10,956 bases of DNA, from positions 1-10,956 of the forward strand of contig CAYLYM010000127.1 in NCBI GenBank assembly GCA_964387645.1, written 5' to 3'. Source of the stretch: CAYLYM01 sp964387645 (lineage in GTDB: Bacteria; Calditrichota; Calditrichia; RBG-13-44-9). Within the stretch, counting starts at the first letter, position 1; each line of letters opens with the position of its first letter. Positions 1-6,457 of the stretch are shown here, one piece after another. The notes under the pieces are model-generated. The model had not been told where the DNA came from and ran no database searches. It saw only the letters and a list, made by a program, of their open reading frames with translations. The translations under genes and the position numbers were made by a program.

Positions 1-452
1 TACGATATATTTAACAACATGACCGGCTATGGCAGCTTTACTTATCAGTATGATGCGGACAACAACCGGGTAAAAAAAGTGGAAAACGGGGAGACCACTT
101 ATTATGTTCGCAGTGGTCTGGACGTGTTAGCAGAATACGATGGGAGCTGGAATGTCAAATCGGAATACGTCTATGGCGTAAACGGTATGGTAGCGCAGAT
201 GGATGCGGATGGCAGGGAAAGTTATTTTCTGAAAGACTGGCTGGGTAATACCCGCCAATTGAGCGGGGCAAACTTGCGGCGCGATTATGCCTTGCGGTAT
301 AAGGCGTCACTTTAGGATTATCGCATTTGAGAGAATTGCACAGCAAGCGGTGATTGTTCTGCTTATCAATATTCTGGAAAAGAGCTTGACGAAAAATTCC
401 GGGTTATATTATTTTGGGGAACAGATACTACCTGCCCGACTATGTCATTTAA
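1..452 (+). pseudogene. Decayed 3' end of an RHS/YD-repeat protein gene
   Basis: The reading frame is already open at base 1, so the gene starts outside the window. It encodes RHS-type motifs: YDADNNRVKK (a YD repeat) and YFLKDWLGNTRQL (the usual Y-x-D-x-LG-S/N-T-R region). That frame stops at TAG 313-315 and again at TGA 328-330. The same frame then resumes with YQYSGKELDEKF (364-399), the standard RHS core motif. The next part, GLYYFG (401-418), is in the second frame, and RYYLPDY (423-443) is in the third. Together these rebuild the RHS core hallmark GKELDE..GLYYFGxRYY, broken by two stops and two frame changes. RHS proteins are large secreted or surface polymorphic-toxin or adhesin-like proteins whose core ends at this point, followed by a variable tip. 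No toxin tip or immunity gene can be recognised downstream. Sequencing error could explain one frameshift but hardly all four lesions. Confidence 0.85.
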
Positions 453-843
453 TCAGTTGGTCCAGAATGATGTAATGGATTCCTTAAATCAAGATAGTTT
501 TACGTTGAATTTTGTAAAAAATTGATTTTCAAGAATTTATCAGAATTAATTCCATTCTAAACCAGATGGAGATATTTATTGTTGTAAAAATTGATCCAGA
601 GATTTAATTTTTTTAATTGAAAAAATTTTATACCTGAAGCCATGGAGGTCATATCCAATCGTCCAGCTACCAGCAAGACCTATCTTGACCCGGCAATCAG
701 AACCATCATGACCCTGGGGTTAGCCAGCGGTTATTTGCATTACCTGGATGGGCTTGGGAATAATCAGGAGAATGACAGCCGTATTACCGTATGAAGCTGG
801 AAAGGAATTGAGGTTTTCCCCAAATAAAAAGGAAGATATCTTT
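453..843. other. Gene-poor AT-rich spacer
   Basis: No convincing gene is seen. The part from about 480 to 630 is strongly AT-rich and contains an AT-only hairpin, AATTTTTT 606-613 pairing with AAAAAATT 620-627. It also holds two copies of a TGTAAAA(A)ATTGAT phrase near 511 and 583. From about 630 to 800 the composition becomes more gene-like. A 50-codon frame at 642-794 (+) carries the phrase YLHYLDGLGNN, which faintly resembles the RHS 'Y-x-DGLG' region, so this may be further decayed RHS sequence. It has no clear ribosome binding site and is not called as a gene. The end of the region holds AAAAGGAAG, the probable ribosome binding site of the next gene. Confidence 0.5.
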
Positions 844-1956
844 ATGAGGCAATGGCACATTTTCTTATTCATCCCTTTATTCCTTTATTTATTTTTTCAG
901 GGATGTAGTAGAGAGCAGGAGATGGACCAGGTAAGGCTTCGTATGCCTGTCGATACGGTTGGATTTGTTCATACTGCTGCGGGATTGGATTCAGTTATAT
1001 CTTATATCGATCGAAATTTTGGAAAAGGACGGCGGGAAATATTCCGGCTTCATAGAATCTCGAAAGATTTCAGTTGGCCGATGGTCATTTGTCCACATGA
1101 CGATTACATCTACGCTGGTGATATTTACCCTTATGTTTTAGAAAATGTTAAAGCAGCACACGTTATTATATTTGGCGTGGCCCATAAGGCCAGGAAATTC
1201 AATTTAGAAAACCAGATTATTTTCGACAGCTTTACCCACTGGAAGGGACCATATGGAAATATTCCCGTTTCTGGCTTAAGGGAAGAGATCATGGCCTTGT
1301 TGCCACCGGAAATATATCAGGTTCATGATAGTTTACAGCAGGTTGAACATTCTGTGGAAGCTTTGGTACCATTTCTGCAGCATTATAATCGGACGGTGCA
1401 GATTGTTTCCATTTTGGTACCTTATATGAGTTTTGATACCATGAAAAAGATTGCCAGGCAACTGGCCCAGGCTATCGGTCAGGTCGTCCGGAAAAATCAA
1501 ATGCAGTGGGGCCGGGATTTCGCCATTGCGATTTCCAACGATTGTGTCCATTATGGAGATCAAGGATGGGGCGGTAAAAACTATGCTCAATTCGGAGCGG
1601 ACTCGGTTGGCTATCGGGCGGCTACCCGGCATGATCTTAATATTATCAGCGAGTGTTTAATCGATTTTCTTGATCCGCAAAAAATTCATCGCTTCATCAC
1701 TTACACTGTGCAGAGTACTAATTACAAAGAATACCGCTGGGCCTGGTGTGGACGGTATTCAGTGCCATTCGGTTTGTTGACTGGATATTATCTTCAGAAT
1801 GTATTAAAAACAAAATCTTTAAATGGCATTTTGTTGCGTTATTCTACCAGTTTAGAACATCCGCCCATGCCACTGCAAAAATTTGGTCTGGGTGTAACAG
1901 CTCCCGCCAACATCCATCACTGGGTGGGATATGCCGCTATTGGTTACCGGTTCTGA
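844..1956 (+). CDS. MEMO-family protein, predicted lipoprotein
   Basis: Member of the MEMO family (called AmmeMemoRadiSam system protein B in bacteria), a metal-binding fold related to class III extradiol dioxygenases. Its bacterial reaction is unsettled. Start: an in-frame ATG lies at 748, but the ATG at 844 has AAAAGGAAG upstream and opens directly with a signal sequence, giving 370 residues. Residues 1-20 are a hydrophobic signal ending LFFQG before Cys21, a plausible lipobox with atypical Phe at -3, so the mature protein would be membrane-anchored outside the cytoplasm. Family motifs follow: PHDDYIYAG (84-92), GVAHKA (111-116), EHSVE (168-172), SNDCVHYG (231-238), WCGR (301-304) and C-terminal HHWVGYAAI. 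By motif alignment to human MEMO1, the metal ligands His49, His81 and Cys244 correspond to His85, His114 and Cys302, so the metal site looks intact. Most MEMO proteins are cytosolic, so the export signal is unusual. It stands alone, without the AMMECR1 or radical-SAM partners in view. Confidence 0.85.
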   Translation: MRQWHIFLFIPLFLYLFFQGCSREQEMDQVRLRMPVDTVGFVHTAAGLDSVISYIDRNFGKGRREIFRLHRISKDFSWPMVICPHDDYIYAGDIYPYVLENVKAAHVIIFGVAHKARKFNLENQIIFDSFTHWKGPYGNIPVSGLREEIMALLPPEIYQVHDSLQQVEHSVEALVPFLQHYNRTVQIVSILVPYMSFDTMKKIARQLAQAIGQVVRKNQMQWGRDFAIAISNDCVHYGDQGWGGKNYAQFGADSVGYRAATRHDLNIISECLIDFLDPQKIHRFITYTVQSTNYKEYRWAWCGRYSVPFGLLTGYYLQNVLKTKSLNGILLRYSTSLEHPPMPLQKFGLGVTAPANIHHWVGYAAIGYRF

Positions 1957-2050
1957 ATTCTCAGTCTGATATGCTTTATTCATTTAATTTTTTATTCTGG
2001 TCAGTGGAGAGAGCGTTTGTGTGTTAATGATTATTTCTTTAGTTTTGAAT

Positions 2051-2142
2051 CAGGCGCGAGACAGACGCCATGAGCCTCCAGAGGAAGCGAAGAATCTCAT
2101 GGATAATTAAAAATAAGACTTTTCGCCATCGCTCCAGGTGAC
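2051..2142. repeat. Degenerate intergenic inverted repeat
   Basis: This GC-richer island sits inside AT-rich spacer. GCGAAGAATCT (2087-2097) pairs with AGACTTTTCGC (2116-2126) at 9 of 11 positions across an 18-base loop. A second, overlapping pair is CCATGAG (2068-2074) with CTCATGG (2096-2102), so two alternative foldings are possible. From memory, the core resembles dispersed palindromic intergenic repeats with a GCGAAG-AATCTC theme that occur in many unrelated bacterial genomes. That family link is an inference; only this one copy is in the window. It has no T-tract and does not look like a factor-independent terminator. Confidence 0.4.
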
Positions 2143-2173
2143 TATTTATAGCAGCTCTTTTATTTTTAAAAAA

Positions 2174-2204
2174 TTGTGTCTGCAAATTTTTAATTTTGTA
2201 TAAT
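2174..2204 (+). promoter_or_regulatory. Candidate promoter for the five-gene operon
   Basis: A perfect TATAAT lies at 2199-2204. A weak -35-like TTGTGT lies at 2174-2179, with a long 19-base spacer. It sits about 150 bases before the first gene of the operon, in the only large gap upstream of it. TATAAT-like strings arise easily in such AT-rich DNA, and FCB-group housekeeping promoters can differ from this consensus, so this is only a weak candidate. Confidence 0.2.
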
Positions 2205-2356
2205 TGGTAAATAATTTTTTAAGAACTAAGGTAATAATTATATTTATTTTTCTAACATGATTTCCATTTTTAAATTAGTATATGAAACAGATGCTTTTTA
2301 GAATAAATTTTTAATAATTCAAATTTCGATACAACCAGGATTATTCAGAAGAATCG

Positions 2357-3334
2357 ATGGTAAAATATAACAAAGACCTGGTAATATCCATATTGTGGAA
2401 ACATGGTTTTAAATGTGAGCGGTTTGAGCCCATTTCTACGGGAAAATTCAACGACAGTTTTATTTGTTACCTGGTAAATGGGAAATACCCTTCTCGTGCT
2501 GCAGATGAGGCGGTGGTTTTACGAGTGGCTCCACCAGATGATGCCGGATTTCTTTTCTATGAACGAAACATGATGGCGCAAGAACAGGGGTTGCATCGAA
2601 TTATCAAAGAAAAAACCTCGATTCCGGTACCCGAAATTTTTGTGTATGATAATTCACGGAAATTCATCGATCGCGATTACCTCATTATGGAATACCTTCC
2701 CGGTACACCACTTTCCGAGGCATGGATTTCTCACAGCCTTCAGGAAAAGGTTTTTGAACAAACCGGCCGTTATTTAAGAGAGCTCCATACCAATTGCGTG
2801 ACCAACCAATTCGGCTACCTGGGTGAACATCACCCCATGGAACCGCAAAACCGCTGGGATCAGGCCTTTCGAATCATGTGGAATAAATTGATTGATGATA
2901 TTGTGAGTTGCGGTGTTTACCAACAAACCGATGCAGAGTTGGCTCGTCAGGCGCTTGAGAAACATTTCCAATTATTTAACAGAGACATCCCCTCTTCTTT
3001 ACTTCACATGGATATCTGGTCGCAGAATATTTTAATCGATGAACAGGGAAATATCACCGGTATTGTGGATTGGGACCGTGCCCTGTGGGGGGATCCAGAG
3101 ATTGAATTTGCCGTGCTGGATTATTGTGGTTTCAATAATGCCGCCTTTTGGAGAGGATATGGCCTGCAACCAGAAAATAGCCGCGAACGTCGGATACGGA
3201 TGATGTTCTACCATCTTTATGAAGTTCAAAAATATTTGGTGATTTATACACTGCGAAGGTCGAATCCCGGCCGGGTGCAACAATATAAACTTTATTCTTT
3301 GGATTCGTTGAAGCAATTGATAAAAATGAATTAA
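2357..3334 (+). CDS. APH-family phosphotransferase (aminoglycoside/choline kinase-like)
   Basis: Cytoplasmic kinase-fold protein of 325 residues in the APH (aminoglycoside phosphotransferase) superfamily, which transfers the ATP gamma-phosphate to a hydroxyl of a small molecule such as an aminoglycoside, choline, homoserine or a sugar. The N-lobe contains the glycine-turn region ISTGKFNDSF (26-35) and the VVLRV strand (53-57), with Arg where many kinases have Lys. The hinge is YLIMEYLPGTPLS (108-120). The catalytic loop HMDIWSQN (217-224) matches the HxDxxxxN signature, with Asp219 the likely base and Asn224 a metal ligand. IVDWDRALWGDPEIEF (236-251) supplies the metal-binding Asp (DxD at 238-240). 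All key residues are present, so it is probably active. The substrate cannot be read from sequence, and drug resistance should not be assumed. It is the first gene of the probable operon; the next gene starts 16 bases after its stop. Confidence 0.85.
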   Translation: MVKYNKDLVISILWKHGFKCERFEPISTGKFNDSFICYLVNGKYPSRAADEAVVLRVAPPDDAGFLFYERNMMAQEQGLHRIIKEKTSIPVPEIFVYDNSRKFIDRDYLIMEYLPGTPLSEAWISHSLQEKVFEQTGRYLRELHTNCVTNQFGYLGEHHPMEPQNRWDQAFRIMWNKLIDDIVSCGVYQQTDAELARQALEKHFQLFNRDIPSSLLHMDIWSQNILIDEQGNITGIVDWDRALWGDPEIEFAVLDYCGFNNAAFWRGYGLQPENSRERRIRMMFYHLYEVQKYLVIYTLRRSNPGRVQQYKLYSLDSLKQLIKMN

Positions 3335-3350
3335 GAATTAATTTGGCTCA

Positions 3351-3773
3351 ATGGTGAAACTATTTGTTTATGGTACTCTCATCCTGCCAGAAATCATGCG
3401 AGCCGTAAGTGGGCGGATTTTCCTGGCAAAAACCTGCTGTTTGGAAAACTATGTCCGGTATCTTGTAAAAGGTGAAATTTATCCTGGAATAATCTGGTGT
3501 CCGGGTAGCAAAGTAGATGGTGTTATCTATTTTGACTTAAATCGGCAACATTTGAAAATCCTGGACCGTTTTGAGGGTGAGATGTATCAAAGAGAACATC
3601 TGGTTGTGAAAACGGATGATGGCGAGACTCATCATGCATTCGCTTACGTGGTAAAGCCGCTTTACCAGCACCTTTTGTCGAATCAGCCATGGAATCTGGA
3701 AGAATTTAAAGAAAAATATGTGAATCAGTTTGTTCAGGGTTATTCTGGATTTCGTTGGATTCATTCTTTGTAA
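3351..3773 (+). CDS. Gamma-glutamylcyclotransferase-like (AIG2-type) protein
   Basis: A 140-residue protein with the small GGCT/AIG2 beta-barrel fold. Diagnostic motifs are the N-terminal FVYGTL (5-10), which forms the substrate-binding loop, YPGI (44-47), and LDRFEGEMYQRE (71-82). The last holds the conserved Glu75, expected to be the catalytic acid/base, and the Tyr/Arg that normally follow it. The family converts gamma-glutamyl-amine or gamma-glutamyl amino-acid compounds to 5-oxoproline plus the free amine, and some members act on other amides. Length and motifs are complete, and there is no signal peptide, so it should be cytoplasmic. The ATG has only a weak ribosome binding site, and the 16-base gap suggests translation linked to the upstream kinase gene. 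Pairing with an APH-type kinase suggests shared small-molecule amine metabolism, but that is inference. Confidence 0.8.
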   Translation: MVKLFVYGTLILPEIMRAVSGRIFLAKTCCLENYVRYLVKGEIYPGIIWCPGSKVDGVIYFDLNRQHLKILDRFEGEMYQREHLVVKTDDGETHHAFAYVVKPLYQHLLSNQPWNLEEFKEKYVNQFVQGYSGFRWIHSL

Positions 3774-3815
3774 TATTTTCCAACCATGAAATAAAAGATT
3801 TTTTTGGGTTCAAAT

Positions 3816-5051
3816 ATGAAATCATTTCTCTGGACTGTTTTGTTCCTTTTTCCCCTCCTGTTAGTGGCTGGAGAAAAACCTTTTGCCAGAATCACACTCA
3901 GGACTAATACTACTTTACCAGCGGGAACACCAGTTGCCGTGAGTTTAGAAAGGATGCCTGAATATGTCAGGCATGCCTCTTTGATTTTAGTGATGGATGG
4001 AGAATATCAAAATTTTGTTGTTGCCTGCCAAGTGGAAACTCATCCTGTTTCCAGATTATGGTGGTTGTTACCGGAAGAGGTCCCCGCAGGTTCTGTACGT
4101 ATTTTTGAATTAAAAACCGGTCGAATAGATAAATGGCCTTTTATGGAAATTCGGATGGATTCATCGGGTTTGGAAGTTGGACGGGGAATTGCAAGAGCCT
4201 TACGATATAATTATGGTGTAATACCTCCGCCTGATTCCAGTAGCGGACTTTATTCCCGCAGCGGCTTCATTCATCCCATCTGGACGCCGCGTGGCACAGT
4301 GCTAACCAGAATTCATCCCAGTGACCATATCCATCACATGGGATTCTGGAATCCCTGGACCAAAGCCATTTTCGAAGGCCAGCAAGTCGATTTCTGGAAT
4401 TTGGGAGAAGGCGAAGGAACGGTTCGCTTTGTCCGATTTCTGGATGTTCAAATCGGACCTGTATTTGGTTCATTCCAGGTTTTACACGATCATGTGGTGT
4501 TCAAGCAAAACGGTAGAGAAAAGGTTGCATTAAAAGAAATCTGGCATGTTAAAGTATGGAATCTGAATCAGATCCCGGGAAAAATCTGGATTTGGGATTT
4601 TACAACAGCCCAGTGGTGTGCTACTGATAAGCCGTTGCGAATTTTAAAATATCGGTATGGTGGGTTTGGTTTTCGCGGAACAGCGGAGTGGAATGAGAAA
4701 AATAGTGCTTATTTAACCTCCGAGGGAAAAACTCGGGTTGATGGAAATGGTACTAGAGCTCGGTGGTGCATGATTTCTGGACAAACGAATAATGGTGTGG
4801 CCGGGATTGCCTTTTTTAGTCATCCTGAAAATCACGAACATCCCGAGCCCATGCGCATCTGGCCCCGCGGCGATGTGTTTTTTGGTTTCTGTCCGGTAGT
4901 TTATGCGGATTGGGAATTGAAACCCGGGAAGAATTATATCCGGAAATATCGAGTCGTGGTTTTTGACGGTAAGATGTCTGCTCAGGAAGTGGAAACACTC
5001 TGGCAGGCTTTTGCGCATCCACCAAACATGCAAATTGAGTGGTTGAAATAA
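3816..5051 (+). CDS. Exported DUF6807 (PmoA-like) family protein
   Basis: A 411-residue secreted protein. Residues 1-19 form a Sec signal peptide (MKSFLWTVLF then a Leu-rich core) with probable cleavage after VAG19. An in-frame TTG at 3804 would add four residues, but the ATG at 3816 directly precedes the Lys and hydrophobic core and is preferred. The central region is diagnostic of DUF6807, annotated 'methane oxygenase PmoA' in databases although unrelated to methane monooxygenase: SRSGFIHPIWTPRG (147-160), LTRIHPSDHIHHMG (163-176) and VDFWNL (191-196). The His cluster at 168, 171, 173 and 174 could bind metal or act in catalysis. DUF6807 genes are common beside exported Gfo/Idh/MocA dehydrogenases and sugar isomerase-like genes in Bacteroidota and Planctomycetota, suggesting a role in oxidised-sugar chemistry, but the reaction is not established. 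The next gene follows after 28 bases. Confidence 0.8.
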   Translation: MKSFLWTVLFLFPLLLVAGEKPFARITLRTNTTLPAGTPVAVSLERMPEYVRHASLILVMDGEYQNFVVACQVETHPVSRLWWLLPEEVPAGSVRIFELKTGRIDKWPFMEIRMDSSGLEVGRGIARALRYNYGVIPPPDSSSGLYSRSGFIHPIWTPRGTVLTRIHPSDHIHHMGFWNPWTKAIFEGQQVDFWNLGEGEGTVRFVRFLDVQIGPVFGSFQVLHDHVVFKQNGREKVALKEIWHVKVWNLNQIPGKIWIWDFTTAQWCATDKPLRILKYRYGGFGFRGTAEWNEKNSAYLTSEGKTRVDGNGTRARWCMISGQTNNGVAGIAFFSHPENHEHPEPMRIWPRGDVFFGFCPVVYADWELKPGKNYIRKYRVVVFDGKMSAQEVETLWQAFAHPPNMQIEWLK

Positions 5052-5079
5052 AAAATCATTTATGTTAAAAAGGAAAAAT

Positions 5080-6393
5080 ATGAAACGCAGAAAATTTTTA
5101 AAGAAAACTATTCAAGCAAGCGCCTCTTTTGTGGCTGCGCCGTATTTTGTTCCCAGAGCTTTATTAGGCCGAAACTCACCTTCAAATAAAATTACGTTAG
5201 GCTGTATTGGGATTGGCCGAATGGGAAGAGGGGATTTGAGTGAATTTCTGGGATTTGAGGATGTGCAAGTCGTTGCTGTGTGTGATGTGGATGCCTGGCG
5301 GGTTCAGAATGCCCGGAAGCAGGTGGAGAATTATTATGCCCAGCATAAGAGAAGTGGGAAATATCAGGGTTGTGCTACTTATCGCGATTTCAGAGAAGTT
5401 ATTATGCGGCCCGATATCGATGCAGTGATGATTTGTACACCCGACCACTGGCATGCGCTTCCCGCTATTTATGCCGCCCGTGCGGGCAAAGACATCTTTT
5501 TGCAAAAGCCCCTGACTCTGACCATTGCCGAAGGACGCATTTTAAGTGACACTGTCGAGCGCTATGGCTGTATTCTTCAGGTGGGAAGCCAGCAACGTTC
5601 TGATGCCCGCTTCAGGAAAGCGGCGGAATTAGTGCGCAATGGACGAATCGGTAAATTGCATACAGTAAAAGTGGGATTTGGCCGAGATCCTTTTACTAAA
5701 GCCCATCCAGTTAAACCGGTTCCTGAAGAACTGGATTATGATATGTGGCTGGGACCTGCTCCTTACGTACCTTATATCGAAGAAAGGGTTCATCCACGAA
5801 AAAGCTATGGCCGTCCCGGTTGGTTACGCACAGATGATTATTGTTGCGGCATGATTACTGGCTGGGGGTCACATCACATCGACAGCGCCCACTGGGGGAT
5901 GGGCACAGAATACACCGGTCCTGTTGAGATTGATGGCCGGGCGGAATTTGATAAGGATGGCGTCTGGGATGTCCACGGTGCTTTTCGAATTGAATATACT
6001 TATGCCAATGGTGTGAAACTGATCTGCACACATAATGAGGTGAATAAACAAGGTGTTTTATTCGAAGGAAGCGATGGCTGGATTTATGTCCGTCGTGGTT
6101 TTATTGATGCGGATCCACCATTTTTGCTTCAAGAAAAAATTGAACCTGATGAGATCAAACTTTACCATAGTAATAACCATAAAAGGAATTATATTGACTG
6201 TATTAAAACGCGCCGGGAACCGGTTGCGCCAGTGGAGATTGGGCATAGGTCTGGTTCGGCCTGTATCCTGGGATATATCTCCATGAAACTCAATCGTAAA
6301 TTACGTTGGGATCCGCAGAAGGAGAGGTTCATTGATGACGATACCGCCAATCGCATGCTCTCTCGACCTTACCGAAGCCCGTGGAAAATATGA
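5080..6393 (+). CDS. Tat-exported Gfo/Idh/MocA family oxidoreductase
   Basis: A 437-residue NAD(P)-dependent sugar oxidoreductase. The ATG at 5080 is chosen over the in-frame ATG at 5062 because AAAAGGAAAAAT immediately precedes it and it places the Tat motif KRRKFLK (2-8) at the extreme N-terminus, followed by a hydrophobic stretch to about residue 30. The Rossmann fold begins with ITLGCIGIGRMG (38-49), containing the GxGxxG nucleotide loop; CDVDAW (68-73) marks the end of strand 2, and CTPDHWHA (119-126) follows. The usual EKP signature reads LQKPL (141-145): Lys143 is kept but Glu is Gln. GWGSHHIDSAHWGMG (261-275) is the typical C-domain substrate-site region. Enzymes of this family oxidise or reduce sugar hydroxyls; Tat export implies it folds with its cofactor before reaching the periplasm. 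It lies between an exported DUF6807 gene and an exported enolase-superfamily gene, so the three probably serve one periplasmic sugar route. Confidence 0.9.
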   Translation: MKRRKFLKKTIQASASFVAAPYFVPRALLGRNSPSNKITLGCIGIGRMGRGDLSEFLGFEDVQVVAVCDVDAWRVQNARKQVENYYAQHKRSGKYQGCATYRDFREVIMRPDIDAVMICTPDHWHALPAIYAARAGKDIFLQKPLTLTIAEGRILSDTVERYGCILQVGSQQRSDARFRKAAELVRNGRIGKLHTVKVGFGRDPFTKAHPVKPVPEELDYDMWLGPAPYVPYIEERVHPRKSYGRPGWLRTDDYCCGMITGWGSHHIDSAHWGMGTEYTGPVEIDGRAEFDKDGVWDVHGAFRIEYTYANGVKLICTHNEVNKQGVLFEGSDGWIYVRRGFIDADPPFLLQEKIEPDEIKLYHSNNHKRNYIDCIKTRREPVAPVEIGHRSGSACILGYISMKLNRKLRWDPQKERFIDDDTANRMLSRPYRSPWKI

Positions 6394-6457
6394 CGTTCTG
6401 GGCGGACAATGGTGTTAAGAGATAAGACAAAAGACAAAAAATAAAATAAAGTGAGTA

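Larger units (their letters stand above)
1957..2356. other. AT-rich intergenic region
   Basis: No gene is supported in these 400 bases. The left part continues after the MEMO stop with no clear terminator hairpin. A GC-richer island at about 2051-2142 is a degenerate inverted repeat (listed separately). From 2150 to 2356 the sequence is very AT-rich and probably contains the promoter of the downstream operon. The bases just before the ATG at 2357 (AGAAGA) give only a weak ribosome binding site. Confidence 0.6.

Noticed and set aside
606..627. AT-only hairpin as terminator or regulatory RNA
   Set aside because: Such A/T inverted repeats arise by chance in very AT-rich DNA; there is no GC stem or link to a gene end.
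748..843. N-terminal extension of the MEMO protein from the ATG at 748
   Set aside because: It would bury the signal peptide and lipobox, lacks a good ribosome binding site, and the ATG at 844 has AAAAGGAAG upstream.
2357..3334. Antibiotic resistance gene
   Set aside because: Only general APH-superfamily motifs are visible; this superfamily includes many metabolic kinases and the gene lies in a metabolic operon.
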